In this document: positions 5,776-14,054 of the stretch, one piece after another
Position numbering within the stretch: position 1 is the stretch's first letter
How the letters are laid out: each line of letters starts with the position of its first letter
IMG/VR virus record: IMGVR_UViG_3300042452_000139
Location: 1 to 41,832 of that record
DNA from: a virus
Reading direction: 5' to 3' (one strand)
DNA length: 41,832 nucleotides
Translations under genes and position numbers: made by a program
The notes under the pieces: model-generated
Database searches by the model: none
What the model was told of the DNA's origin: nothing
Seen by the model: only the letters and a program-made list of their open reading frames with translations

Positions 5776-7451
5776 TTGTTTGCTCCTTGTTGTTGAGATC
5801 TCTGCCAATTGCCATAAGTTTTTCCAGCAGACTTAACAAAATCAGTAAATCCCTTTCTTACATTTTGAGGAACTTGTGATCTGATTTCTTGCGGAACTGC
5901 CTTTCTAATATTAGTAAGAACACCCTGAGTCGTAACTTTTTTCTTAGGATCTCCCGTAATTGCGTCATATGCTCTTGAACCAAGTTGTGCTCCTACGGTT
6001 ATTCCAGCGGTTGCACCAACAGCAGATCCAATTGGTCCAGCAACAGAACCAAGTGTTCCACCAACTACACCACCAAGACCACTTCCAATTGCTCTTGCGG
6101 CACCAGCACCGATTGATCTTTTTTCGCTACTACCCATATCCTTTGCAATATCATAACCTTTCTTCGCTTCAATTCCAGTCTGAACCACACTGAGAACTTT
6201 TCCAGCAGTTCCAAGACCTTTCATCATCTTAGATCTTTGTGCTGCCTTTTCTGATGCAATATCAGATCTAATTTGCTTAGATGCTTTAACTACTGCATCA
6301 GCAAATTTTTGTGTTTGACTAGTTCTTGCAACAGTTGCAGTACTAATCTTTGGTGCTGCTGGTTTTTGTATTTTTACTGCTGCTGGTTTTAAGTTAGTTG
6401 GTGCTTTTATTTCTGGTTTAGGTGGTTTTGGTATTGATAATGGTTTCGTTTTTACAACTCCTTGACCAGTAATCTTTGGAGTTTTAGTAGTAATATCTGC
6501 AACTTTTACAGAATCAACTTTCGCACCAATCATTTGACCAGCTTTTGGTTTTGTAAGAATACCAGTTCTTCCAGGACCTTGCTGTGGTTTAATTGTTTGT
6601 GACTCACCAGGACGAACTGTTGATAGTTTTCCAGCAGGTTCTGTACCTAGTTTTAAACCTGGCAATTTTTTTGCCTTTGGTTCTACAACCTTAGTTCCCT
6701 TTACTTCTGTTGCCTTAACATCTAAAACAGAAGTTCTTGGAGAACTAGGTGATTTTGATCTTGTTGGAGTGGAAAAGGAAACTGCTTTTTTAGTTCCACC
6801 AAGTTCAGTCTTAGGTGGTGATGGAGGTTTCTGAGAAGCTCTATATTCTGCCGCTTTTTTTGACACCTGAGACTGTTTTACAGGTTTTGGTTTTGTAGCA
6901 GTTTCTGATGGTTTCCATGGATCAGTTGCAGATGGTATTGGACTAGCAAATGGTGTGGCAGATTTTCCTTTTAGCATACTTGCAATAATCTCATCAGTAG
7001 AAGTTCCCAACTCTTTTGATGATTGACTAATGAAATCTTTAAGTGCTCTCTCCTGATGTCCTCTTGAAGGTCCTGTTGGTGGAGTAAGGCGTCTCATTCC
7101 ACGGTCAAAAGACTTTTGACCTGCACCAGTTCCTCCTGGCATTTCCCATGGATTTGGTCCAAGTAATTTATTTGCTCTTGCGTTTCTTTTATCAGTTACA
7201 AAAGATGGTACATTTCTTGTTTCCAATCCACCAGATCTAATTCCTTTAAATGCTTTTGCCGCTTCAATCTCACCCTTTACCTGTGTAACAGTCTTTGGTG
7301 ATTTTTGAACTTGTGCTCTACGACCTGGTTCATTTGGTCCAGGTCTTTTTGTGTACATAGGCTCACCTTGAGGATCAAATCCTGTTGGTTTACCATACGC
7401 TTGGCGAGGTTCTTCTACAATATTGTTCGCAAAATTCTGAAACGACTTCAT
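5772..7451 (-). CDS. Low-complexity putative packaged protein with glycine-zipper segment
   Basis: 559 residues. It starts MKSFQNFANNIVEE, a capsid-targeting-like tag with an I-x-E site at residues 11-13. Residues ~150-400 are Lys/Pro/Thr/Ser-rich and disordered. Toward the C-terminus, GAGAARAIGSGLGGVVGG and the following ~35 residues form a long Gly/Ala-spaced hydrophobic stretch of the glycine-zipper type, known from membrane-inserting proteins. The last ~65 residues are basic. A TATAAATA late promoter lies 23 bases upstream, right after a terminator. I infer a virion protein that may be ejected and may touch the membrane; no family is recognised. Confidence 0.75.
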   Translation of the reverse strand: MKSFQNFANNIVEEPRQAYGKPTGFDPQGEPMYTKRPGPNEPGRRAQVQKSPKTVTQVKGEIEAAKAFKGIRSGGLETRNVPSFVTDKRNARANKLLGPNPWEMPGGTGAGQKSFDRGMRRLTPPTGPSRGHQERALKDFISQSSKELGTSTDEIIASMLKGKSATPFASPIPSATDPWKPSETATKPKPVKQSQVSKKAAEYRASQKPPSPPKTELGGTKKAVSFSTPTRSKSPSSPRTSVLDVKATEVKGTKVVEPKAKKLPGLKLGTEPAGKLSTVRPGESQTIKPQQGPGRTGILTKPKAGQMIGAKVDSVKVADITTKTPKITGQGVVKTKPLSIPKPPKPEIKAPTNLKPAAVKIQKPAAPKISTATVARTSQTQKFADAVVKASKQIRSDIASEKAAQRSKMMKGLGTAGKVLSVVQTGIEAKKGYDIAKDMGSSEKRSIGAGAARAIGSGLGGVVGGTLGSVAGPIGSAVGATAGITVGAQLGSRAYDAITGDPKKKVTTQGVLTNIRKAVPQEIRSQVPQNVRKGFTDFVKSAGKTYGNWQRSQQQGANK

Positions 7452-7474
7452 CGCCTATTGACTACCTTTTTAGA

Positions 7475-7482
7475 TATTTATA
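7475..7482 (-). promoter_or_regulatory. Late promoter TATAAATA
   Basis: Perfect T4 late consensus at 7482-7475, 23 bases before ATG 7451 and fused to the T-tract of the terminator at 7482-7504. Confidence 0.8.
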
Positions 7483-7504
7483 AAAAAAGGGGTCCGAAGA
7501 CCCC
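7482..7504 (-). terminator. Intrinsic terminator after nrdB operon
   Basis: Minus-strand GGGGTC-TTCG-GACCCC hairpin (7504-7489) followed by T7. It closes the primase-nrdA-nrdB transcript immediately before the late promoter. Confidence 0.9.
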
Positions 7505-7507
7505 CCC

Positions 7508-7669
7508 TCAATATACGTCATTGGATTTATTATTCATCCAAATATAAGAGTAATCACAATCACCAAACAAGAAATCATCATATTCGGCTGCCCGTCTATA
7601 AGCATCCATTATTTCTTGTTCGCACCATTCATCATAATTGGAATCCTGAGAAAGTATCTTTGGTAACAT
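7508..7669 (-). CDS. Small acidic hypothetical protein after nrdB (53 aa)
   Basis: The frame MLPKILSQDSNYDEWCEQE...MNNKSNDVY overlaps the last 38 bases of nrdB and ends just before the terminator. It is acidic and aromatic-rich (EYDDFLFGDCDYSYIW). The start is uncertain: ATG 7669 lies within nrdB, ATG 7606 would give only 33 residues, and neither has a good Shine-Dalgarno. No similarity to glutaredoxin (no CPYC-type motif), although a small thioredoxin-like protein often follows nrdB in phages. Function unknown. Confidence 0.5.
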   Translation of the reverse strand: MLPKILSQDSNYDEWCEQEIMDAYRRAAEYDDFLFGDCDYSYIWMNNKSNDVY

Positions 7670-8774
7670 CTTGTTTGATTCCCCCGACAATATAAGATTC
7701 GACTTCTGTTTCTTGTGGTGCAACTTGAAGACCCTTAGAACTAATCCAATGCTCAGTCCAAGGAAGTGGATTATTCTTTGCAGAAATATCATAAAGTGGT
7801 TTAAGTCCAATTGCCTTCATTCTACGGTTCGCAATCCATTCAACATACTGTTGTAACAGTTTGTCATTTAGACCGATCATCGAACCGTCCTTGAACAGAT
7901 ATTCTGCCCAGAGTTTTTCTTGATTCACAGCGTTCTCAAAAGTCTTGTAGAACCATTGCTCTTCTTCTTTGGAGATACGTGCCATATCAGGGTCATCACC
8001 TTCTTTCCATTTGTTTAGAATGTTTTGAGTGATGACCAAATGCTGATTCTCATCACGAGCAATCAGTGAGATGATCTTTGCACTTCCTTCCATAAGTTTG
8101 AGTTCGCCAAATGCAAAACTGCAAGCGAAACTGACGTAAAAGCGAATACCTTCAAGAATATTAACGTTTGCAACTGCTCTGAAAAGTTTGCGTTTGAGTT
8201 CATACCTTTCTGCCTGTGCGTAGGGAACTTGTTCTAAAGCATGAATCCATTCATTAGTTGAACCATAATGCTGAGCACTATTGATGAAATCATTATATGC
8301 CTCAGTTACACTGACTGCACGTTCCATAATACGATCTTCTCTAAGAATCGTATCAAAGACCTCAGAAGGATCCGAATAAACATTCTTGATGATATAAGTG
8401 TAAGAACGAGAGTGGATCATCTCCATAAACTCCCAGACTTTCATACATGCTTCCAGTTCAGGAAGGGAGCAGTAAGGCGCGAACGCCATACCAGGACCAC
8501 GACCCTGAACGGAATCCAGCATAACCTGATATTTCAGATTACTGGTAAAGATGTGTTTTTGTTCTGGACGAAGAGACTGATAATCTCCACGATCCTTTTG
8601 AAGGGAGACCTCCTCAGGTCTCCAAAAATAACCCAGTTGCTGTGTTGTTAATTTATCGAAGATTGGGTATTTGTAAGAATCATATCTTTGTATTCCCAGT
8701 GGTTGTCCAAAAAACATTGGTTGCTTTTTGGTATCTACTTCCTGAGGATTAAAAACGGTCATTGATTCGACCAT
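7632..8774 (-). CDS. nrdB: Ribonucleoside-diphosphate reductase beta subunit
   Basis: 380 residues. Class Ia small subunit, which holds the di-iron/tyrosyl radical site needed by NrdA to make deoxynucleotides. Visible ligand helices include EACMKVWEFMEMIHSRSY (E-x6-E-x2-H type) and FGELKLMEGSAKIISLIARDENQH (ExxH: ENQH). I start at ATG 8774, preceded by GGAGG with an 8-base spacer; a longer GTG start at 8816 would overlap nrdA. It lies 22 bases downstream of nrdA and ends at a terminator, so primase, nrdA and nrdB probably share a transcript. Confidence 0.95.
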   Translation of the reverse strand: MVESMTVFNPQEVDTKKQPMFFGQPLGIQRYDSYKYPIFDKLTTQQLGYFWRPEEVSLQKDRGDYQSLRPEQKHIFTSNLKYQVMLDSVQGRGPGMAFAPYCSLPELEACMKVWEFMEMIHSRSYTYIIKNVYSDPSEVFDTILREDRIMERAVSVTEAYNDFINSAQHYGSTNEWIHALEQVPYAQAERYELKRKLFRAVANVNILEGIRFYVSFACSFAFGELKLMEGSAKIISLIARDENQHLVITQNILNKWKEGDDPDMARISKEEEQWFYKTFENAVNQEKLWAEYLFKDGSMIGLNDKLLQQYVEWIANRRMKAIGLKPLYDISAKNNPLPWTEHWISSKGLQVAPQETEVESYIVGGIKQDVTKDTFSGFQL

Positions 8775-8796
8775 TGCTTTTTCCTCCAAACCTGTT

Positions 8797-11094
8797 TTAA
8801 ATCTTACAAGACTCACAATCTTCCTCCTCCGTGTCTAGAATATCGGAAATTAAGTTATCAAGAGACTGTTTGGTTTCTTCAACCTCATCAGTCTTATGGT
8901 CATAGGTATTTTGATAATAACTGGTTTTCCAGCCGTACTTATATGTAGTTAAAAGGTCCTGTGCCATTACTGAAGTAGGAACTTCATTGTCTGGGTAATT
9001 TTCTGGATTATAGGACCAGTTTCCAGAAATCGCTTGATCAAAGAACTTTTGCATAACAGCAACAATATGAATATACCCACGATTGCTAGGCATATCCCAC
9101 AGTAGCGTATAATTGTTCTTAAGTGTTTGATACTGGGGAACAATCTGCTTGAGTGGACCTTTCTTCGACTTCTTAACGGACAAGTATCCGCGAGGTGGTT
9201 CGATTCCATTGGTTGCGTTTGACACAACGGAACTGCTCTCCGATGGCATCTGTGCGGACAGTGTTGAGTTCCGTACACCGTACTGCTTAACCCGTTCTCT
9301 AAGACCTTCCCAATCATACTTCAATTCGTTAGGGACAATTTCATCAACGTCCTTTTTGTATGTATCAATTGGAAGAATGCCATTACCATATTTGGTTCGA
9401 TTGGAGTATTCGCAAGGACCTTTTTCTTTGGCAAGATCAACGGTTGCCTGAATCAGATAATATTGGAATGCCTCAGTCAGATCATGAACTAGTTTCCAGG
9501 CACCAGGATCATCATAGTGCTCGCCATTCTTTGCAAGATAGTGAGCAAGTCCAATAAAACCTACTCCAAGTGAGCGACGTGCCCTTGTGGCGATTTCTGC
9601 TGCTTTGACGGGGTATCCTTGAAAATCAATGAGTTCATCAAGAGAGCGAACGGCAAGATCACAAAGAACTTCAAGATCTTCAAGATCCCTGATCTTACCA
9701 ACATTGATAGCAGAAAGAATGCAAAGAGCAATTTCACCATCAGGATCATCAATATGCTGAATAGGTTTAGTAGGCAGAGTAATTTCCTGGCACAGATTGC
9801 TCATCTCAACTTTATCCATAAAGGATGAGTGAGAATTGCAGTGGTCAATGTTCATAATATAAACACGACCAGTTTCAGCACGTTCTTTCAAGAGGTCCAG
9901 AAAGAGTTCCTGAGCTCCGATAGTCTTTCTTGGAATAGACTCATCTCGTTCATAACGAACATACAACTCGTCAAAAGAATCAGTTCCAAAAGCATCATAC
10001 AGACCAGGAACTGCGTGTGGCGAGAAGAGTGAAACTTCTTCGTTCTTAATGAATCGTTCATAGAACAGTTTAGAGATTTGGATACTGTAGTCTAACTTAC
10101 GAACTCGGTTATCTTCGGTTCCTTTGTTATTTTTTAATACCAGAATATCTTCTATTTCTTGGTGCCAGATTGGAAAGTGGACCGTCGCGCTTCCTCCTCG
10201 TATGCCATTTTGCGTACAGCAACGGACAGTTGCTTCAAACTTTTTGAGAAACGGTACAACGCCAGTGTGCTGGACTTCACCACCTCTAATTTTAGCGTTG
10301 ATGCCACGGATTCGACCTGCGTTGATACCGATGCCCGCCCTTTGTGCAACATATCTGCCGATAGCCATATCAGAACTAAAGATGCTATCGAGGGTGTCAT
10401 CAACATCAACAAGAACACAGCTAGCATATTGTCGAAGTGGAGTTCGCACTCCTGCCATGATAGGTGTGGGAATGTTGATTTTGTGTTTGGAGATTGCATC
10501 GTAGTACTTCCTAACGTAATCTAAACGTGTTTCTTTAGGATACTTGGAAAAGATTGTGGCAGCAATCAAAAGATACATAAACTGTGGCGTTTCATAAAGT
10601 TCGTTAGAACTTCTGTCCTGCACGAGGTACTTATCAACGACTTGACGTAGACCTGCATAAGTGAACAGATAGTCACGACTATGATCAATGAACGACTCAA
10701 GTTTATCAAACTCTTCATCGGTATACAGATCCAAGATTTCTGCGTCATAGACACCTCTACCAACGGCACGAAGGACGTGCTGCTTAACTGTGGGGCAATC
10801 GTGCATACGACCAAACAACTGCTTGCGGAGGGCAAACAAAAGCAGGCGAGCGGCAACGAATTGATAGTTGGGGTGATCCAGATCAATCAGGTCAGAAGCA
10901 GAACGAATCAGAATCTCCTGAATCTCTGCGGTGGTGATGCCATCATAAAATTGGATGCCTGATTGCATCTCTACCTGAGATGCTGATACACCCGCCAGGT
11001 CTTTGCAGGCTTCTTCCACCATAATGTGGAGTTTATTTAAATCAAGGGGTTCAGTTTTACCATTTCTCTTAACGACTTTCGTTCCGTTACTCAT
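8797..11094 (-). CDS. nrdA: Ribonucleoside-diphosphate reductase alpha subunit
   Basis: 765 residues, close to the usual length for class Ia. An N-terminal ATP-cone region (residues ~5-95) is followed by the barrel with catalytic elements: the Cys in QYASCVLVDVDD, NLCQEITLPTKP containing the N-x-C-x-E triad, and a C-terminal DCESCKI with the Cys pair that is re-reduced by thioredoxin or glutaredoxin. It reduces NDPs to dNDPs together with NrdB, feeding phage DNA synthesis. ATG 11094 makes an ATGA overlap with the primase stop. No inserted intron or intein is seen. Confidence 0.96.
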   Translation of the reverse strand: MSNGTKVVKRNGKTEPLDLNKLHIMVEEACKDLAGVSASQVEMQSGIQFYDGITTAEIQEILIRSASDLIDLDHPNYQFVAARLLLFALRKQLFGRMHDCPTVKQHVLRAVGRGVYDAEILDLYTDEEFDKLESFIDHSRDYLFTYAGLRQVVDKYLVQDRSSNELYETPQFMYLLIAATIFSKYPKETRLDYVRKYYDAISKHKINIPTPIMAGVRTPLRQYASCVLVDVDDTLDSIFSSDMAIGRYVAQRAGIGINAGRIRGINAKIRGGEVQHTGVVPFLKKFEATVRCCTQNGIRGGSATVHFPIWHQEIEDILVLKNNKGTEDNRVRKLDYSIQISKLFYERFIKNEEVSLFSPHAVPGLYDAFGTDSFDELYVRYERDESIPRKTIGAQELFLDLLKERAETGRVYIMNIDHCNSHSSFMDKVEMSNLCQEITLPTKPIQHIDDPDGEIALCILSAINVGKIRDLEDLEVLCDLAVRSLDELIDFQGYPVKAAEIATRARRSLGVGFIGLAHYLAKNGEHYDDPGAWKLVHDLTEAFQYYLIQATVDLAKEKGPCEYSNRTKYGNGILPIDTYKKDVDEIVPNELKYDWEGLRERVKQYGVRNSTLSAQMPSESSSVVSNATNGIEPPRGYLSVKKSKKGPLKQIVPQYQTLKNNYTLLWDMPSNRGYIHIVAVMQKFFDQAISGNWSYNPENYPDNEVPTSVMAQDLLTTYKYGWKTSYYQNTYDHKTDEVEETKQSLDNLISDILDTEEEDCESCKI

Positions 11095-12062
11095 ATTTTT
11101 TTCCAGTTGTTAAACTTAATTTTTGCTTCTAGACCCGAGTAGGTATTTGATTTTAACACATCCATAACGTTAAGTCCAGCTAAAACCATATCATTAATAT
11201 CTTTTTGCTGGATTGATGTTGGCCAAATAATTACCTTGTCTCCTCTGTTGATGGTTTTTGATATTCGGTTGACGATTTCTCGATTACGTGGTTCGTTATC
11301 AAAAACGTAAATATAATCGCTCCAATTAAACGACCCAATATCAACGTCGGACCCACACATAGCAACAGCGTTTTGTACAAACGTGGAGTCGAAGGGTCCC
11401 TCAACAATGTAAATGGATTCCGAAGAATCCACTTGGTCCAGTCCATAAAGTTTGGGCGATTCATCAGAAAGCATCACAGTAATATATTTAACAGGGTTAG
11501 GACCCAGTGCTCTTCCCTGAAAACCTATCAAGTTAGAGTCTGTATCATACATTGGTATAATAATGCGACTCTCATCCCTACCGATAGTGTCGAAAGTAAC
11601 TTTTTGAGTGTTCGTCCACTGTTTAAATTTGTCAGCAAAATAAAACTTTTCTGGGTTGAGTTTTCGTTTTTCTAGATACTCTCTGGCAATAGGAACTTCT
11701 GATGCTTTGGGTAAATCCAGTTTCTTTTTAAAGACTGGTTTCACAAACTCAAACTTGGGTTCCTCAACCACGAAATTTCTACCAGTGTGCCCTTCCTTAA
11801 ACTTTTCCAGAGTATATTGCTTATGAAGCGTAGGATCTAACTCCTTGAGAAAATTGTTGAAGGATAAACTTGCTCCGCAGTTATGGCACTTAAAGTTTGT
11901 GTTGTTTTTTACAGGATAGATATATCCTCGTGTTTTATTTTTGTTCTTTTGAGAATCACCACAAAGAGGGCAACGGAAGTTGTAGAGATCTGCCTTGACT
12001 CTCTTGAATTTTTGAAGACGCGAAGATACGAGTCCAATATACTTGGAATCAATCAAATCCAT
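11091..12062 (-). CDS. gp61: DNA primase (T4 gp61-like)
   Basis: 323 residues, like T4 gp61. An N-terminal zinc ribbon has Cys31 and Cys34 (CPLC) and Cys59 and Cys62 (CHNC). A TOPRIM domain follows with SIYIVEGPFDSTF (catalytic Glu) and YIYVFDNEPRN (the acidic D-x-D-like element). It makes RNA primers for lagging-strand synthesis in complex with helicase gp41, encoded here about 8 kb away. It sits just upstream of nrdA with a 4-base overlap, coupling primer and dNTP production. Confidence 0.93.
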   Translation of the reverse strand: MDLIDSKYIGLVSSRLQKFKRVKADLYNFRCPLCGDSQKNKNKTRGYIYPVKNNTNFKCHNCGASLSFNNFLKELDPTLHKQYTLEKFKEGHTGRNFVVEEPKFEFVKPVFKKKLDLPKASEVPIAREYLEKRKLNPEKFYFADKFKQWTNTQKVTFDTIGRDESRIIIPMYDTDSNLIGFQGRALGPNPVKYITVMLSDESPKLYGLDQVDSSESIYIVEGPFDSTFVQNAVAMCGSDVDIGSFNWSDYIYVFDNEPRNREIVNRISKTINRGDKVIIWPTSIQQKDINDMVLAGLNVMDVLKSNTYSGLEAKIKFNNWKKI

Positions 12063-12071
12063 TATGAAAGG

Positions 12072-12494
12072 TTACTTTGCTTGCTCTATTGTAACCTGAG
12101 ATGGTGTGCGTGTCAAGAGAGAAGTTGCGGTTGGAATGACTCCGACTAAGAAAGCAACAATTGCGATTGCTCCAACTGCTTTCCACTTAAACTGGGATAT
12201 TGTTTCTACTTTCTCTTCTAACTTTTCTATTCTTTCTCCAAGTTCTCTACTAATTGCTTCGTGTTGTGCCTTTGAAGATTCTTTAATGTCTTCGATCATT
12301 TTAACAATAATATTATCTGTTCTATTACATTGCTCAATCTTTTCATTATGAACGGCAAGCATTTGACTTATATTTTGACTTGTCTCACCAATCTTTTGAA
12401 TTGCAGTATCAATGCGCTCCATCATCTGCTCATAAACATTAATACGCTCTTCAAGTAGAGCTATTTTTGTTTCGGTGGATGATGGATTAAACAT
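12072..12494 (-). CDS. Coiled-coil protein with C-terminal membrane anchor
   Basis: 140 residues from ATG 12494 (MFNPSSTETKIALLEERI...), which is 8 bases past the previous stop; a TTG at 12533 would add 13 residues and overlap that gene. Residues ~10-100 are heptad-like and charged (ERIEKLEEKVETISQ), then one hydrophobic segment WKAVGAIAIVAFLVGVIP (about 104-121) and a short polar tail. Similar small coiled-coil/TM proteins are common in cyanomyoviruses, without a known function. Topology would fit a spanin-like, holin-like or membrane-scaffold role, but none is shown by the sequence. Confidence 0.8.
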   Translation of the reverse strand: MFNPSSTETKIALLEERINVYEQMMERIDTAIQKIGETSQNISQMLAVHNEKIEQCNRTDNIIVKMIEDIKESSKAQHEAISRELGERIEKLEEKVETISQFKWKAVGAIAIVAFLVGVIPTATSLLTRTPSQVTIEQAK

Positions 12495-12502
12495 GGTCTT
12501 AA

Positions 12503-12694
12503 TTATTGTTGTGGTTTCCTTCTCTGTAACCAATTTTTGCGAAATCCCTTACCATAGATATATCTTTTCTTATTGACTGGGGGATCATCACCCGCCTCTA
12601 CTGTTCCTGCGATTTGACCCGCACCTAAACTTACGGTTGGACCGTTCTCTTCTTTTATAGTGCGGATAATGTCAATAATTTTATTAATATCCAT
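12503..12694 (-). CDS. Small conserved cyanophage-type protein (63 aa)
   Basis: I start at ATG 12694, giving a TAATG overlap with the upstream stop. The sequence MDINKIIDIIRTIKEE...APG-type linker region (VSLGAGQIAGTVEAGDDPPV) and basic end (KKRYIYGKGFRKNWLQRRKP) resembles a short protein I know as recurrent in T4-like cyanophages near head/tail genes. Two parts are visible: a helix and a Gly-rich, then Arg/Lys-rich tail. Function unknown; a minor virion protein is a guess from position. Confidence 0.75.
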   Translation of the reverse strand: MDINKIIDIIRTIKEENGPTVSLGAGQIAGTVEAGDDPPVNKKRYIYGKGFRKNWLQRRKPQQ

Positions 12695-13065
12695 TAGATT
12701 GTCTGCAACTGATTTAAACAATTTTGGTCTAGTTCAATATCATTTATTTTAGTTTTTGGATATTCTGGGATACGATTTAGAAAAACCAAAAAACTTTTAA
12801 TTGCTGGCCAAAGATCTTGTTCTAGATGATAAAAAAGCAGCGGAACTGTCGCATCATCAAATACATTAAACAAAATGATGAGATGGTTCAGTATTAAATG
12901 AACCTTTAACTCACCAGTGTTTTTATATCTTTTCAATAATCTTTTAATGTAACGAATCCGTTTTAAATCAGACTCAAAATCGTCTCTGGTGACTGCCTGA
13001 GGATTATTGTAGAATTTTATAGCAAAGAGCAAATAGTTGCCCTCATTCAACTCGTCAAATCTCAT
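12694..13065 (-). CDS. Conserved cyanophage-type protein (123 aa), function unknown
   Basis: The pattern MRFDELNEGNYLLFAIKFYNNPQ....DLKRIRYIKRLLKRY...GELKVHLILNHLIILFNVF is one I associate with a conserved family in T4-like phages of marine bacteria. It is all-helical in appearance with a Leu-rich core and no transmembrane segment. It is coupled to the 63-residue gene downstream (TAATG) and follows the virion protein at 13075 by 9 bases, so it probably belongs to the same late operon driven from 13667. No enzymatic motif seen. Confidence 0.8.
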   Translation of the reverse strand: MRFDELNEGNYLLFAIKFYNNPQAVTRDDFESDLKRIRYIKRLLKRYKNTGELKVHLILNHLIILFNVFDDATVPLLFYHLEQDLWPAIKSFLVFLNRIPEYPKTKINDIELDQNCLNQLQTI

Positions 13066-13074
13066 ACCATATTA

Positions 13075-13629
13075 TCAGGCGTCTGGATACTTAGCGTCGT
13101 CAGCAGCATCACCAGTGATCATACTTCCAGCAACAAGAGTTTCGGTCTTAACTCTTAGATTACCGTGCATGTCAGTATAAGTAGTAACACCAACCCAACC
13201 AGCATGTTGTGGCGCATACTTACGTGCATTACCAGTGGCGGCATTTGCAACTGATTGCTCAGTAACATCTACACCAAATACACTAGAAGTTCTGTTTGAT
13301 TTTGTCTCAGGTGCCTGATAAACAACGTCTTCAATAGAAGAAATTGGTCTCTGAGTAATATAGTAAGATGCTGCTGTGATGATTCCAGTTGTTGGGTGAG
13401 GAATCAAATATTGAGTTGTTGCAATCGATGCAACCGTATTGCTTGTTACAGAAGAGATAACTGCATGGCCATAGGTTGCACCAGCACCAACTACGATAAC
13501 ATCACCTTCGGATACTACAAATCCAGTTGTATTAAAAGTAGTTCCAGTGCCAGTGATAACTTCTGTTGAAAGGTTGATTTGAACGGTCCCAGCCTGTCCA
13601 ACTAAATCTTTATTGCCCCAAAGAGACAT
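13075..13629 (-). CDS. Putative virion structural protein (184 aa)
   Basis: The protein is rich in Thr, Val, Gly and Ala with alternating beta-type pattern: GTVQINLSTEVITGTGTTF, EGDVIVVGAGATYGHAVISSVTS, then SVFGVDVTEQSVAN and HAGWVGVTTYTDMHGNLRVKTETLVAGS. I recognise this as a recurrent cyanomyovirus structural protein type (MSLWGNKD start). A perfect TATAAATA late promoter is 30 bases upstream, immediately after a terminator, consistent with strong late expression. Exact virion location unknown. Confidence 0.8.
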   Translation of the reverse strand: MSLWGNKDLVGQAGTVQINLSTEVITGTGTTFNTTGFVVSEGDVIVVGAGATYGHAVISSVTSNTVASIATTQYLIPHPTTGIITAASYYITQRPISSIEDVVYQAPETKSNRTSSVFGVDVTEQSVANAATGNARKYAPQHAGWVGVTTYTDMHGNLRVKTETLVAGSMITGDAADDAKYPDA

Positions 13630-13659
13630 GTTTCCTTACCTATGAATTCTTTATATTGG

Positions 13660-13667
13660 TATTTATA
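13660..13667 (-). promoter_or_regulatory. Late promoter TATAAATA
   Basis: Perfect late consensus at 13667-13660, 30 bases upstream of ATG 13629, directly attached to the T-tract of the preceding terminator. Confidence 0.8.
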
Positions 13668-13696
13668 AAAAAAGGAGATCTTTACTTTTGATCCCC
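13667..13696 (-). terminator. Intrinsic terminator
   Basis: Minus-strand GGGGATC (13696-13690), 9-base loop, GATCTCC (13680-13674), then T7. One G-T pair in a 7-bp stem. It overlaps the stop codon of the small ORF at 13682-13846. Confidence 0.8.
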
Positions 13697-13846
13697 TTTA
13701 CGTAAAACTAATCTTAAAAAATTTGTTGTCAAATCAAGTAATCCATTTTCTTCAAATCTTTTTGTTTTTGCCAACCACTCGGAAGCAGTTAACAAAAGAC
13801 CAAGAACAATGGTTACTCCCCAGTTAGTTACAAAGCAAGTAATCAT
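13682..13846 (-). CDS. Tiny membrane protein (54 aa), holin-like candidate
   Basis: The frame MITCFVTNWGVTIVLGLLLT.. has one hydrophobic segment (residues ~5-22) followed by a charged amphipathic part ASEWLAKTKRFEENGLLDL and a basic end RLVLRKGDQK. It begins with an ATGA overlap inside the stop of the 57-residue ORF upstream, strong evidence that both are translated as a coupled pair. Size, single N-terminal membrane segment and basic tail would suit a small holin or membrane chaperone, but no family is recognised. Confidence 0.65.
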   Translation of the reverse strand: MITCFVTNWGVTIVLGLLLTASEWLAKTKRFEENGLLDLTTNFLRLVLRKGDQK

Positions 13847-14016
13847 GCTTGTGGTGTAAAGAGTTTTTCTTTAACCAACTCAAGAACTACATCATCAATA
13901 CTATTATCAGTGGATTTTACATACTTACTTAAAAGTTCAACAACAAGATTTTTAACTGCTGGGTGTGTCGCAATTTGAATCAGAAGTGGTTTTACCACTG
14001 CTACTACTGCGCCCAT
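13843..14016 (-). CDS. Tiny hypothetical protein (57 aa), first of a coupled pair
   Basis: MGAVVAVVKPLLIQIATHP... has a hydrophobic N-terminal third and then acidic/amphipathic helices (NSIDDVVLELVKEKL). GGAGG with a 5-base spacer precedes ATG 14016, and a GATAAATA late promoter lies 30 bases upstream. The stop overlaps the next ORF by ATGA. I do not recognise it; the late promoter and neighbours suggest a virion or membrane function. Confidence 0.7.
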   Translation of the reverse strand: MGAVVAVVKPLLIQIATHPAVKNLVVELLSKYVKSTDNSIDDVVLELVKEKLFTPQA

Positions 14017-14046
14017 AATGGCCTCCGTGTGAAGAGTATCCTGGCT

Positions 14047-14054
14047 TATTTATC
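14047..14054 (-). promoter_or_regulatory. Candidate late promoter GATAAATA
   Basis: GATAAATA at 14054-14047, overlapping the stop of the gene at 14053-15711 and 30 bases before ATG 14016. Confidence 0.6.

Noticed and set aside
8774-11094. Intron or intein in nrdA/nrdB, a frequent insertion site in phages
   Set aside because: Both genes are continuous with all catalytic motifs in normal spacing.
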